DNA of 64,000 nt from Halobacteria archaeon AArc-dxtr1 (GTDB lineage Archaea; Halobacteriota; Halobacteria; Halobacteriales; Natrialbaceae). Shown one piece after another: positions 15,736 to 25,003 of this stretch. The notes beneath the pieces are model-generated. The model searched no databases, was not told the DNA's origin, and was given only the letters and a program-made list of their open reading frames with translations. How positions within the stretch are numbered: the first letter of the stretch is position 1; each line of letters starts with the position of its first letter. The translations under genes and the position numbers were made by a program. The stretch lies in the NCBI GenBank assembly GCA_025517425.1, contig JAOPJY010000001.1:434001-498000 (forward strand), written 5' to 3'.

Positions 15736-17556
15736 TTTGACGTCCGCGAGCTCGTCGACCTCCGTCTGGAGATTCGATACCTGCCGGGCGATCTCGTCGT
15801 TCGCGTCCGCGATCCGCTCGGCTTCCGCCGCCACGTCGTTTGCGAGTTTCGTCGCCTGCTCGGCCTGGGCGGCGATCTCTTCGGTGCTCGCGGCCTGTTC
15901 GTCGGTCGCGTCGGCGACCTCGCTAACGCCCGTCGAGGCGTCGGCGATCGCGTCGGCGACCTCCTCGAAGGCGTCGACGGCTTCCTCGACCAGCGTCGAT
16001 CCGGTGTCGATGCGCTCGACCATCGCTGACAGGCGCTCGACGGACTCGTCGGTGTTCTCCTGGATATCGTCGACCAGCCCTTCGATCTCGTCGGCGTTCT
16101 CCTGAGTCTCTTCGGCCAGCTGCTTGACCTCGTCGGCGACGACGGCGAAGCCGCCGCCGGACTCGTTGGCGCGGGCGGCCTCGATCGAGGCGTTCAGTGC
16201 TAAGATGTTCGTCTGGTCGGCGATGTTGTTGATGACCTCGACGATGCCGTCGATCTCGTTGACCCGATCCTGGAGCTCGTAGACGTCGTCGGCGACGTCC
16301 TCGGCCGAGTCCGTCACCTCGACGATGACCTCCTTTGCGTCCTCGGCGGACACCTGCCCCTCCTCGGAGAGCGTCGCCGCCTGCGAGCTCGTCGTCTCGA
16401 CCTCACTCGTGGTGGCGGCGATCTCCTCGATCGCCGAGTTCATGCTCGTCACACCGTCTAAGACGACCTCCATCGTCGAGGCCTGCTGGTTGGCTTGCTC
16501 GGTGACAGACCGCGACATCTCTGCGACCCCGCTTGTCGCGTCGTCGACGTCGCTGACCGTCTCGTTGACCTCCGAGGTAACGTTCTGGAGGTTTCTGTCC
16601 CGCTCTATCCGGCCGAACGCGGCTTCCATGTTCGACGCGAGTATCTTCGCGAGGTCGTCTTTGAACAGCACTCGGTCGAACGAGCCGATCTCGATCAACG
16701 CGTGTTCGCCGACGGGGATGATGATGTGAGAGGTAAGTGGACGGTCAACCGGCAGATCCGACGGGTCGATGTCCTCCTGGACTTTCGTCTCGATAGCAGA
16801 CTGCTGGCTGACGAAGCGCTCCCACTGGACGTCGCCGGGCCCGGCGACGACGGCATCGAGCTGCCGGACGCTGCTGTTGTCCGCGACCGCACGCGACCAG
16901 TCGAACAACTCGAGTTGGTCGCCAGCATCGTTGGGCAGCCACACCGTACAGTACTCCTGCTCGATCACGTCCGCCGAGGTCCGGGTCGCAATCGTCGCGA
17001 CTTCGTCGACGGACTCGACGCGCATGAGCTCCTGGATCGCCTGGTGGATGCCGACCAGCTTGTCGGTGTGCAAGCGGTTGGTGATGTCCTCGGCGATGCC
17101 GACGGTCGCGTCCTGTTCCGTAATCTCCGTCTCGAACGGACTCTTGACCGTTCGAAGAACACGTTCCTCGCCGTCCGGTCCGGTGATCCGTTCCTGTGGA
17201 ATGACCTTCGGCTCGCCGGTGTCCATGACCTCGATGTCGTCGGCGCGAAACTGCTCTTCTTCGATGTCGGCTTGCTCGCCCGAGCCGCGGATGTCCTCCA
17301 TGACTAACTCGTAGTCGGTCGTCCCGCGGATCTCATCCGGCGTCAGCTCGTAGGCCTCCCGGGACTGTTTCTCGTTCGAGAGGATGTACTCTCCGTCCCG
17401 GTTTTTGATCCAGACCCAGTGCTCGACGGCATCCAGAATCTGTTGGACCTCTTCGTAGCTGAAGGTGTACTCCCGTGGATGTGTCGTATGCGTCGATAGA
17501 ACTGCAGAATCGGTCTCCGTGCTATCCTCTTTCGAGATCGGCTGTTCGTTGCTCAT
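15733..17556 (-). CDS. Soluble PAS/GAF methyl-accepting chemotaxis transducer
   Basis: 607 residues without membrane segments. A PAS domain (HWVWIKNRDGEYILSNEKQS, residues ~45-150) is followed by a GAF-like domain (ELMRVESVDEVATIATRTSA, residues ~175-320). The long coiled-coil signalling region has the tip NNIADQTNILALNASIEAAR, then [20 protein letters not shown]. It should report a cytoplasmic signal to CheA/CheW. The last residues (ELADVK) and the stop codon touch the right end of the TnpB element, so the stop may have been supplied or moved by the insertion. It has its own promoter. Confidence 0.9.
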   Translation of the reverse strand: MSNEQPISKEDSTETDSAVLSTHTTHPREYTFSYEEVQQILDAVEHWVWIKNRDGEYILSNEKQSREAYELTPDEIRGTTDYELVMEDIRGSGEQADIEEEQFRADDIEVMDTGEPKVIPQERITGPDGEERVLRTVKSPFETEITEQDATVGIAEDITNRLHTDKLVGIHQAIQELMRVESVDEVATIATRTSADVIEQEYCTVWLPNDAGDQLELFDWSRAVADNSSVRQLDAVVAGPGDVQWERFVSQQSAIETKVQEDIDPSDLPVDRPLTSHIIIPVGEHALIEIGSFDRVLFKDDLAKILASNMEAAFGRIERDRNLQNVTSEVNETVSDVDDATSGVAEMSRSVTEQANQQASTMEVVLDGVTSMNSAIEEIAATTSEVETTSSQAATLSEEGQVSAEDAKEVIVEVTDSAEDVADDVYELQDRVNEIDGIVEVINNIADQTNILALNASIEAARANESGGGFAVVADEVKQLAEETQENADEIEGLVDDIQENTDESVERLSAMVERIDTGSTLVEEAVDAFEEVADAIADASTGVSEVADATDEQAASTEEIAAQAEQATKLANDVAAEAERIADANDEIARQVSNLQTEVDELADVK

Positions 17557-17664
17557 ATGTTACTGGTACGTGTTCCTACCCACTCGTCTAACTCCCGTCC
17601 CATTGGTCGTCGTCTGTGGCAGCTTGTCATCACGTGACACTATGCGGACCTATCGCCTCTCCTC

Positions 17665-17674
17665 ACTATAAAAG
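17665..17674 (-). promoter_or_regulatory. Promoter of the PAS/GAF transducer gene
   Basis: On the minus strand acttttatag gives a strong TATA box in the gap after hemAT. A TGTCA-N5-TGACA inverted repeat (17625-17639) lies about where transcription would start, leaving a leader of roughly 80 nt. A regulator could bind there. Confidence 0.45.
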
Positions 17675-17721
17675 TACCTGTACTGTCGGTTTCGATCACA
17701 TGTCTCTCACCGACGGCGACG

Positions 17722-19302
17722 TTATCGCTGTCCGACACCGGGGTCAGACGAGCGCTGTGGCTCGCTCGCTGCGTTCCTCTGGTCGAACTCGGCGAGAATC
17801 TCGTCGACGAGCTCGAGTTGTGTCTGGTTCTCGTTGATAATTCGGTCACCTTTTTCCGAGATCGTCTGCGCTTTCGCCATCGTGCTGTCGGTCATGCTCG
17901 CGACCTCCTCCGTGCTTACGGCCTGATCGTCGGTCGCCGTCGCGACCTCTGCGGTCCCCGAATTCGCCTCTCGGACCGACTCCTCGATTCGCTCTAGATT
18001 CTCGACAGTTTCCTCGACGAGTGCGGCACCGTCGGTGATCTCGTCGGTTGCGCGCTCTAGACTGTCGACAGTCTCTCTGGTATCTCGCTGGATCTGCTCG
18101 ACGAGCTCTTCGATGTCCGAGGCGCGCTCCTGGGACTGCTCGGCGAGCGATTTTACCTCGTCGGCGACGACAGCAAAGCCGTCGCCGGCTTCGTCGGCGT
18201 GAGCCGCCTCGATGGAGGCGTTTATCGCGAGCAGGTTCGTCTGGTCGGCGATCTCGTTTATCACCTCGACGAACTCGTCGATTCGCTCGATTCGGTCACG
18301 AAGCCGGTCGACGTCAGCGGACACCTCGTCGGCTGCGTGCTCGACGCTGTCCATCTTCTCGATGGCGTTCTCTGCGGCGTCGACGGTGTCACTGGCGATC
18401 TCTTCGGCGTGGTTCGTCGTCGCGCTCACCTCCTCGGCGTTCGACGCGATCTCCTCGACCGTCGCAGAGAGATTCGACACCTCGCCGGTCACCTCGGACA
18501 TCGACTCCGTCTGCTCGTCGGCGAGCGAGCCGATCTCTTCGGAGAGTTCGCTCGCCGTCTCGGAGGCGTCTCGGAGCTCGCCGGCCGTCTCTCGGACGTT
18601 CTCGGCGGTGCGCTCTTGTCGTTCGAGTTCGGTCTCGATTCCGGAGTACGAGTGGATGTACGTATCCATTGCGACCTGCTGGTCGATGTTCGTCAGCTTC
18701 AACACGGAGACCATCCGCTCCATCGCCTCGTCGACGGCTGCATTCGCTTCGGAGACGGGGACGTGCGCCTCCTCCGTCCCCGGCTGTGAGTCCGCGCTAC
18801 CAGCCGTGTCCGGACCCGACGTCGAGGCGTCCTCGAGCCGTGTTTTCGCCGCCTCGCCGATCATCGAGGCGATCTGTTCGTAGTAGATTGCGTAGGCACC
18901 GAGGTAGAACTTCGGCCCCATGTCGAGCATGTCGTGGACTTTGCCGACCCGGGCCTGTCTATCGAAGTACTCCTGTCCGTACTCACCGCGCCCGAGGCTC
19001 GTCAGATACTGGCGCTGGGAGCGTTTGAGCGCTCTAATCGACTTCGAGGACGAATCGAGAATCGCCGCAGACTCCGGGTGTGATTCGAGGTGCTTGTAGA
19101 ACTCGTCGACTGCGTCGTCGGCGATCGCTTCGAACTCGTCGTCGAGTGCCGTCAGGCGGGCGACGTCCTCGCGGCCCAGCCGCGTAAACGCCTTTCGCCA
19201 CTCGATCTCGGCTCGGTCGATGCCGATCTCGTCTGAGAGTTCGCTTCCGTCTACCGTCTGCCGGCTCCGGTCTGTGATCTTGTACTCGCCCGAGGAAGTC
19301 AT
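17722..19302 (-). CDS. hemAT: HemAT, globin-coupled aerotaxis transducer
   Basis: 526 residues. A sensor globin domain occupies residues ~25-180 ([20 protein letters not shown]...[20 protein letters not shown]), with the proximal heme ligand His123 in [15 protein letters not shown]. An MCP signalling domain follows, with the tip [20 protein letters not shown]. No membrane segment. HemAT binds O2 and mediates aerotaxis through CheA. The ATG at 19302 lies ~28 nt after a TATA box, so it is leaderless. A Ser/Pro/Gly linker of about 25 residues after the globin is longer than minimal. Confidence 0.95.
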   Translation of the reverse strand: MTSSGEYKITDRSRQTVDGSELSDEIGIDRAEIEWRKAFTRLGREDVARLTALDDEFEAIADDAVDEFYKHLESHPESAAILDSSSKSIRALKRSQRQYLTSLGRGEYGQEYFDRQARVGKVHDMLDMGPKFYLGAYAIYYEQIASMIGEAAKTRLEDASTSGPDTAGSADSQPGTEEAHVPVSEANAAVDEAMERMVSVLKLTNIDQQVAMDTYIHSYSGIETELERQERTAENVRETAGELRDASETASELSEEIGSLADEQTESMSEVTGEVSNLSATVEEIASNAEEVSATTNHAEEIASDTVDAAENAIEKMDSVEHAADEVSADVDRLRDRIERIDEFVEVINEIADQTNLLAINASIEAAHADEAGDGFAVVADEVKSLAEQSQERASDIEELVEQIQRDTRETVDSLERATDEITDGAALVEETVENLERIEESVREANSGTAEVATATDDQAVSTEEVASMTDSTMAKAQTISEKGDRIINENQTQLELVDEILAEFDQRNAASEPQRSSDPGVGQR

Positions 19303-19323
19303 TAGCTGTGAATGACCGTTCTC

Positions 19324-19336
19324 GGTACATAAATTG
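19324..19336 (-). promoter_or_regulatory. TATA box of hemAT
   Basis: Minus-strand aatttatgtacc lies about 28 nt upstream of the hemAT ATG, a leaderless arrangement. Confidence 0.5.
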
Positions 19337-19404
19337 TGCCGATACCATGGTCCTCACCACCGTCGGAGCCGACTCTCCGATGTTGTTCCGTGTTCACGCA
19401 GCCC

Positions 19405-20604
19405 CTACTTTGCGAAGAAATCGGCCGGATCCGCGCGTGTTTCGTTCGTCCGGTCCAGAGAGATTCCCTGGAGCGCCGCCTCGAGTTCCTCGCGGTGTGG
19501 GAGCGCAAGAAGCTGGCATTCGAGTACCTGGTCGCCGTCGGTTTCGATCGTCGAATCGAGCACGAACGCGTCGGTCTGAGTCCGCCCGAGATCCGCAATT
19601 AGCGGACTCACGATCGATGCGCCCATGTCGGCGACAAACGTCGGCGGTGAGTGGGAAATCGACGTCTCCAAGACGTTCGCCCAGCCGTCGATGAATCCGC
19701 TCGTAATGAGATTACACAGCTCTTCGAGCGCGCTTTGCTCTCTGTCGTCCCACGGCTCGCTTTCGACCGGGAGTAACGCGTCGACGCTCGTCCGGGCGGA
19801 CGCTCGATCGAAGAGGATCGCGAGGTAGCCACTCGGCGTCCCGTGGAACGCGACGACGGAGCCAATCCGGTGTTCGTTGCCGACTGCGGCGGGAATATCT
19901 GTGACCGGCATGAACCGCAGCCGGTTTACCGCTACCGTCGTCTCGATACCGGTCATCGCGGTTACGTTCTCGGCGGCTCGCGATGCGCCGCGCTCGGTCA
20001 TCTCGGTGAATCCCGACAGTCTCTCGAGTGGAACGCCCTCATCGGTCGGGCTCTCTAGCAGTTCGTCAACCGACTCGATTCGGGGGAACAACAGCATGCG
20101 AAACGTGACGTTCCGGCCGACGGCTTCGACGCGGCTCTCGAAGACGAGGCGATACGCATCTCCATCCGCAGCGTCCGTCGGGAGTACGTCCGTCCCCGTC
20201 CCCTCGATGTACTCCGGTGGCGACACCTCGACTTTCGTCTCGAGGTGATCCGCCCAGCCACCGATAAACCCGTTTAGCATGATGTTCCCGGTTTCGGTGA
20301 TCGCGCTCTCGGCCATCGATGGGTCGTCGCCAGGGACGAGCTCGTTCGTAATCGTTTCTCGACTCTCAGCGTCGAACGCCAGGACGGTCTCTCCGGCCAG
20401 AAGCGGCCGTAGCGATGCACTGACCCCCGCAAGATCCTGATCGCCGTAGGCGTGGCGCAGATCCGACGGCGTCATCAACGCTACTGTCGTCACTTCGACC
20501 CGCGTCTCGATGTCGACGAGCGCCGCAAGCGCGTCCGCTGCGGACTCCGCCCCCTCGCGTGCGAGATCGTTGTAGGTCTTCAGCGAGTGTATATCTATTT
20601 CCAT
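19405..20604 (-). CDS. cheC: CheC phosphatase with two CheC domains
   Basis: 399 residues made of two CheC units. Each carries the ExxN phosphatase motif: ITETGNIMLNGFIGGWADHL in the first half and LEELCNLITSGFIDGWANVL in the second. CheC proteins dephosphorylate CheY-P and bind CheD. The N-terminus (MEIDIHSLKTYNDLAREGAE) is nearly the same as that of the second double CheC at 45356-46564, so the two are paralogues. It stands between hemAT and a winged-helix gene on the same strand. Confidence 0.92.
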   Translation of the reverse strand: MEIDIHSLKTYNDLAREGAESAADALAALVDIETRVEVTTVALMTPSDLRHAYGDQDLAGVSASLRPLLAGETVLAFDAESRETITNELVPGDDPSMAESAITETGNIMLNGFIGGWADHLETKVEVSPPEYIEGTGTDVLPTDAADGDAYRLVFESRVEAVGRNVTFRMLLFPRIESVDELLESPTDEGVPLERLSGFTEMTERGASRAAENVTAMTGIETTVAVNRLRFMPVTDIPAAVGNEHRIGSVVAFHGTPSGYLAILFDRASARTSVDALLPVESEPWDDREQSALEELCNLITSGFIDGWANVLETSISHSPPTFVADMGASIVSPLIADLGRTQTDAFVLDSTIETDGDQVLECQLLALPHREELEAALQGISLDRTNETRADPADFFAK

Positions 20605-20708
20605 GTCCCTCGGTTTGGCGGTGTGTCCCTCACCATCTCCAGTATCGTCCCATCCACGCTCGTGTTCGTGTCGACAGTTCCCCTGTTAGGGTGATTCGCG
20701 TGTTCATC

Positions 20709-21062
20709 TCAGTCTCCATCCCCCAGCCCACGTCCGAGCCCGTCCCAGACGCTCGCGAGGTTCTGTCCGAGCCCCTCTCGATCGGTCGATTCGATCTGTA
20801 ACTCATCGCCGTCGAACCGGATCGTCAGCTCTCGGACACTGCGCTGGTAACGCGTCCGTTCGCGGTTTGCATCGCCAATCTCCGTCTCTGCCTCTTCCAG
20901 TAACCCCGTCTCGTGTAGCGTCTGGACGCGGCGATAGCTCGTCGTCGTCGGTATCTCGAGCGTTTCGCTGAGCTCCTGGGTGGAGATCGGCTGTTGAGCT
21001 TTTCGAAGGATGTCGGGACTGTACTTCTCTCCCAGTCCTTCGAGGAGCTCCGTCGGATCCAT
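20709..21062 (-). CDS. Winged-helix regulator, paralogue 1 of the motility island
   Basis: 117 residues, MDPTELLEGLGEKYSPDILR at the start. The helix-turn-helix is PISTQELSETLEIPTTTSYR followed by RVQTLHETGLLEEAE and a C-terminal beta-rich part (RERTRYQRSVRELTIRFDGD). It is clearly paralogous to the protein at 25849-26202, with the same length and order. Placement between cheA and cheC suggests control of motility genes. It is leaderless from the shared CAATA-type promoter at 21086-21098. I do not know a named orthologue. Confidence 0.82.
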   Translation of the reverse strand: MDPTELLEGLGEKYSPDILRKAQQPISTQELSETLEIPTTTSYRRVQTLHETGLLEEAETEIGDANRERTRYQRSVRELTIRFDGDELQIESTDREGLGQNLASVWDGLGRGLGDGD

Positions 21063-21085
21063 ACCTCCCGTTCAAAGTGAAATCA

Positions 21086-21098
21086 CTAAACGATATTG
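21086..21098 (-). promoter_or_regulatory. CAATA-type promoter box, copy 1
   Basis: Minus strand caatatcgtttag, centred about 29 nt before the ATG at 21062. It belongs to the four-member set described in the findings. Confidence 0.5.
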
Positions 21099-21187
21099 TC
21101 TATAACTTGACTTTCAGGAACGGAAGTCTTTCTAGACCACTGAGTGGTTTCAGACAGCAGTTCAGCGACCGAGCAGTTCACCCACAC

Positions 21188-23161
21188 TCACAGCGTTTCG
21201 ACGTCTAAAATCATCACGGCATCACCCTCGCCGAGAATAACGGCACCACTGATGCCGTCGACCCGACTCAGTGAGCCCTGGAACGGCTTGATCACCACTT
21301 CTTCCTGGCGGTTGATGTTGTTACACCGTAACGCGATCTTCCGAATGTCGTCTTTGATACGGACGACCAGATCGTCCTCGCTTGGCTGTGTGTTCGGGAC
21401 GTCGAGCGTCTCTCCTAAGTCGAGAACCGGATACGTCTGGTTCTCGTGGCTGAGGATCGTCGAGCCGTCGATCGACTGGATGTTGAGTTCCTCAAGCGCC
21501 GAAATCTCTTCGATGTTCTTGATCGGAATGCCGTACGTCTCCTGGCCGATCTCGACGAACAGCACCTTCACGATCGCGACGCTGACCGGGACTCTGACCT
21601 CGATCGCGGTCCCCTCGCCGGGTTCGCTTTCGACGGTGACGGAGCCATCGACGCTCTGGACGACCCGGTTGACGACGTCCATTCCGACCCCGCGGCCGCT
21701 GATGTCGGTGACCTCCTCGTTGGTCGAGAAGCCGGGGTGGAAGATCAGCTCGTAAATCTCCGATTGCTCCATCACCTGGAGCTCTTCGGGCGTTTTGATG
21801 TCCTTCTCGATCGCTTTCTGTCGAAGCGAGCGTTCGTCTAAGCCCTTCCCGTCGTCCTCGATCCTGAGGACGACCGTGTCTCGCTCGTGGGTCGCACGGA
21901 GCTCGATCTGTCCCTTTCTGGGCTTGCCCGCTTGCTCTCTGAGTTCCGGATCTTCGATCCCGTGGTCGATCGCGTTTCGCAGGAGATGGACCAGCGGATC
22001 ACGCATCTCGTTTAGGATCGATCGATCCATCTCGATATCGACGCCGGACATCTCGAAGTTGATCTCTTTGCCCTGCTCCTGGGCGAGGTCTCGGACGAGC
22101 CGCGGAAAATGGCCAACGATCGTCCGCAGCGGAATGAGGCGCATCTCGAGGACCGAGTCCTGAATGCGGGAGGTGATCTTATCGTGATCGTCGAGTTTCT
22201 TTTCGACGTCCGAGGCGCCGAGCTCCTCGATGAGCTTCCGGAGTTTGATCCGACTCGTCACCATCTCCTCGACCTGGTTGTACAGCTCGTCGACGGTCGT
22301 GACGTCGACCCGGATCGACTCGATCTCGGTGTCGTGGCGGTCGATGATCGACGAGGTGTCGTCTTCGTCGGCTTCCCCCTCCGAACCGTCCCCGTCTTCC
22401 GACAGCCCCGCGTGAACGGACGCTGTAACGTCATCGACCGCGAGGGACTCGAGATATCGGTGATCGCCGAACGCAGCTTCGAGCGTGTCCACGTCCGTCC
22501 CGTTCTCGCCGCCGACGTACAGCTCGAACCCGGTGTCGAACGCTCCGGATTCGATATCGGAGATCGGCGGCGAGCCCGTGAAGATCTCACACTCGTCTTG
22601 AATGTCGCCGATGATGAACATCGCGTCGACGAGTTTCGAGTCGGCGTCGCCGATTTCGATGGCCAGCCGGTAGACGCCGGCTGCATCGGCAGCGCCGGTC
22701 CCCGCAAGTGTCTCGAGGGGGAGCTCCGAGAGGTCGACATCGGCCGACTCCGCTGCGTCGACGTTCGGGGTGACTCCCGCCCCGTCGTTCGTCTCGATCT
22801 CGTCTCGCAGCTTTGTGACGATGGGGCCCGGATCGGCGTCAATCTCGCCCTCGTCGGCGAGCTGTGTCACCATATCCTCGAGTTCGTCGACCGCTTCGAA
22901 CAGTAGGTTCATCCGGTCGTTCGTGATCGCCATCGAGCCCTCCCGGACCTCGTCTAACAGATCCTCGAGTGCGTGGGCCAGGTTTGCCGGCTCCTCGTGG
23001 CCCATCGCACCGAAGTTCCCCTTCAAGTTGTGGCTGACCCGAAAGACAGCGTCGATCGCGTCCGCGTCGTCCGGGTTCTCTTCGAGTGCGAGCAAGGAGT
23101 TGTTTAACTCCAGTAGATCCTCCTGACTTTCGCGAATGAACGTATCAAAAACGGAACTCAT
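21188..23161 (-). CDS. cheA: CheA sensor histidine kinase
   Basis: 657 residues. P1/Hpt has the phosphorylated His44 in FRVSHNLKGNFGAMGHEEPA. Then comes a CheF/CheY-binding middle (P2), a dimerisation helix pair (VDVTTVDELYNQVEEMVTSR), an ATPase domain with N box HLLRNAIDHGIEDPELR and G boxes (EDDGKGLDE; GRGVGMDVVNRVV), and a C-terminal CheW-like P5 domain. It is the central kinase of archaeal chemotaxis and phosphorylates CheY and CheB. The start ATG follows a TATA box by ~28 nt. Confidence 0.97.
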   Translation of the reverse strand: MSSVFDTFIRESQEDLLELNNSLLALEENPDDADAIDAVFRVSHNLKGNFGAMGHEEPANLAHALEDLLDEVREGSMAITNDRMNLLFEAVDELEDMVTQLADEGEIDADPGPIVTKLRDEIETNDGAGVTPNVDAAESADVDLSELPLETLAGTGAADAAGVYRLAIEIGDADSKLVDAMFIIGDIQDECEIFTGSPPISDIESGAFDTGFELYVGGENGTDVDTLEAAFGDHRYLESLAVDDVTASVHAGLSEDGDGSEGEADEDDTSSIIDRHDTEIESIRVDVTTVDELYNQVEEMVTSRIKLRKLIEELGASDVEKKLDDHDKITSRIQDSVLEMRLIPLRTIVGHFPRLVRDLAQEQGKEINFEMSGVDIEMDRSILNEMRDPLVHLLRNAIDHGIEDPELREQAGKPRKGQIELRATHERDTVVLRIEDDGKGLDERSLRQKAIEKDIKTPEELQVMEQSEIYELIFHPGFSTNEEVTDISGRGVGMDVVNRVVQSVDGSVTVESEPGEGTAIEVRVPVSVAIVKVLFVEIGQETYGIPIKNIEEISALEELNIQSIDGSTILSHENQTYPVLDLGETLDVPNTQPSEDDLVVRIKDDIRKIALRCNNINRQEEVVIKPFQGSLSRVDGISGAVILGEGDAVMILDVETL

Positions 23162-23184
23162 GGCTGGAGTATGCGACGAACACC

Positions 23185-23199
23185 AGTTATATTTATTGG
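23185..23199 (-). promoter_or_regulatory. TATA box of cheA
   Basis: Minus-strand ccaataaatataac lies about 28 nt before the cheA ATG, so cheA has its own leaderless promoter although cheR is upstream on the same strand. Confidence 0.5.
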
Positions 23200-23279
23200 T
23201 CGGTTGATCGAGGGGTCTATGTAGAAGGCGTCTCCGTCGGCCGCTTCTCGGCCACCCAACACTGGCGTCGGTCGTCTCC

Positions 23280-24086
23280 TCAGTGCTCGTCTTTCCGATA
23301 AATTCGCAGCCGACTGTCGTGTTCTGCGAACATCGGTTTCAGCGCCGGCGGAATCGTCTCCGCTTTCCCGATCACGAGATAGCCGTCGGAGTCCATCGAC
23401 CGGGCGATCGTCCGAAGCATCGACTCCTTGTACTCCTCGTCGATGTAAATGAACAGATTCCGACAGAATACGAGATCGAACCCCGACTTCGGACGGTCGT
23501 TGATCAGGTCGTGGCGCTCGAAGTCGACAGTTCGGCGCACGGCGTCGTCGATCTGAAACGAGTTGTCCTCGATCGAGACGTACTCCTCGTAGCCGTCTAA
23601 GAACGCGAGTTCGTCGCCGATGTTGCGCGTCTTCGAACTTTGGTACCGCCCTTCTCGTGCAGTTTCGAGCGCCGGTTCACTGATGTCGGTCCCGAGAATG
23701 CGAACCGAGGACTCGTCGATCTCGGGGTCGACGTGTGAGAGCAGCGCAGTCGAGTACGGTTCCCGGCCGTCCGCACAGGCCGCACTCCAGACGTTGACCC
23801 GGTACTGCTCGGTCGAGAGCGTCCGCAGAACCGAGCGCACTTCTTCCCAGACGTCCGGGTTTCTGAAGAATCCGGTGACGTTGATGCTCATCGAATCGAG
23901 CAGCGCTTCCTGCTCGCCGGGGTCCTCCTGTAACAACTGTAGATACGCGTCGTGCGTGTCCGCGTCCGTTCGACGCATTCGCGAGGAGACCCGCCGGTCG
24001 AGATACCTGTCGTTGTAGTGACTCGTCGCGAACGAGAGGTCGTCCTCGACGTACGTGAGGAGCGCGTCGAACGCGTCACCGGTCAT
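23280..24086 (-). CDS. cheR: CheR, chemoreceptor methyltransferase
   Basis: 268 residues with the N-terminal helical CheR_N domain (residues 1-75, SHYNDRYLDRRVSSRMRR) and the SAM-binding domain: NVTGFFRNPDVWEEV, WSAACADGREPYSTALL (motif I region), ILGTDISEPALETAREGRYQ and FDLVFCRNLFIYIDEEYKES. It methylates glutamates of transducers. The usual GCSTGEEPYS loop reads ACADGREPYS here, a mild variant. The ATG at 24086 is preceded by a TATA-like gttaaatagc. Confidence 0.95.
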   Translation of the reverse strand: MTGDAFDALLTYVEDDLSFATSHYNDRYLDRRVSSRMRRTDADTHDAYLQLLQEDPGEQEALLDSMSINVTGFFRNPDVWEEVRSVLRTLSTEQYRVNVWSAACADGREPYSTALLSHVDPEIDESSVRILGTDISEPALETAREGRYQSSKTRNIGDELAFLDGYEEYVSIEDNSFQIDDAVRRTVDFERHDLINDRPKSGFDLVFCRNLFIYIDEEYKESMLRTIARSMDSDGYLVIGKAETIPPALKPMFAEHDSRLRIYRKDEH

Positions 24087-24375
24087 ACCCTCTGTATGAA
24101 GATTCGCTATTTAACGACTGTGATGACGACTTCTCGGTGGACGACCGGCTCTCGACGTGCCAGCCACGACACATTCTGTAGTACGACTATCATAAATTCG
24201 TGACTAATTGACCCGACGGGTGGTCGCGCTGCCTATCAGGTGCCGCCTACTGGCGCTGCTTCGATCGGAACCGGCTGGAAATCTGAAATTGATCAATCAG
24301 CGAGAACGTTACCACTTCGCTGTCGAAAATTGACGATAGGCACCCTAAGACGCCCATTTCCACTGTTGAAAACTC

Positions 24376-24390
24376 ACGAATAAATTTAAT
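24376..24390 (+). promoter_or_regulatory. Promoter of the archaellin operon
   Basis: acgaataaatttaat is the strongest AT box in the gap, about 50 nt before the arlB1 ATG. The mRNA should begin near 24410 and so have a leader of about 25-30 nt, unlike most genes here. Confidence 0.55.
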
Positions 24391-24413
24391 ACCAATCCAT
24401 AACCACATCCACA

Positions 24414-24428
24414 TACCCGATACGGGTA
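24414..24428 (+). promoter_or_regulatory. Inverted repeat in the archaellin leader
   Basis: tacccg / ata / cgggta is a perfect 6-bp inverted repeat with a 3-nt spacer, just after the predicted start of transcription. It may be an operator or a 5'-end stabilising hairpin for a very abundant mRNA. Confidence 0.5.
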
Positions 24429-24437
24429 GCGTACACA

Positions 24438-25001
24438 ATGTTTACAAACGATTCAGATGGCGAACGAGGCCAGGTGGGTATCGGTACCCTCATCGTGTTC
24501 ATCGCGATGGTCCTGGTCGCCGCAATCGCCGCAGGCGTGCTGATCAACACGGCTGGCTTCCTGCAGACGCAGGCGGAAGCCACCGGTGAGGAGAGTACAG
24601 AGCAAGTGAGTGACCGGTTGAGCATCGTGAGTGCGTCAGGTGATGTATCAGACGATGATGCAGTCGAAACATTATATTTCACCGTTGCAACGGCACCGGG
24701 CTCCGATCCAATTGATTTGGAGCAAACTACCTTGCAACTCATCGGTACTGAGGGAGAGGAGACCTTCACTCTCGAGGATGATCAAATAGATGATGTCCAA
24801 GGAATGGAGGGTAACGTGCTTGTAACAACCAGTGATCGAGCTGAAGTAGAGCTTGATCTTGGTGATGAGGGTGATGATGTCTACCCTGCACTCGAGGAGG
24901 ACGCTCGAGTGACGGCTATCTTCACCACTGATGCTGGTGCATCCACGGAATACGAAATCCGTGCCCCAAGTACGTTCATTGACGATACAGAGAGGTTCTA
25001 A
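24438..25001 (+). CDS. arlB1: Archaellin (major filament protein) 1
   Basis: 187 residues, short for an archaellin. A class III leader ([11 protein letters not shown]) is followed by [20 protein letters not shown], the conserved hydrophobic assembly helix, cut by the prepilin peptidase PibD after RG. The outer domain (residues ~60-187) is acidic and ends YEIRAPSTF. No N-glycosylation sequon is seen after the cleavage site. The outer-domain coding stretch is less GC-rich than neighbours. It is 2 nt from arlB2, so co-transcribed. Confidence 0.94.
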   Translation: MFTNDSDGERGQVGIGTLIVFIAMVLVAAIAAGVLINTAGFLQTQAEATGEESTEQVSDRLSIVSASGDVSDDDAVETLYFTVATAPGSDPIDLEQTTLQLIGTEGEETFTLEDDQIDDVQGMEGNVLVTTSDRAEVELDLGDEGDDVYPALEEDARVTAIFTTDAGASTEYEIRAPSTFIDDTERF

Positions 25002-25003
25002 CA

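Larger units (their letters stand above)
24087..24437. other. 351-nt gap between cheR and the archaellin genes
   Basis: No convincing gene. The left end holds the cheR promoter. The middle is unremarkable. The right end is notably AT-rich and carries the archaellin promoter and a hairpin. The drop in GC toward 24360-24400 fits a strong promoter. Confidence 0.5.
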
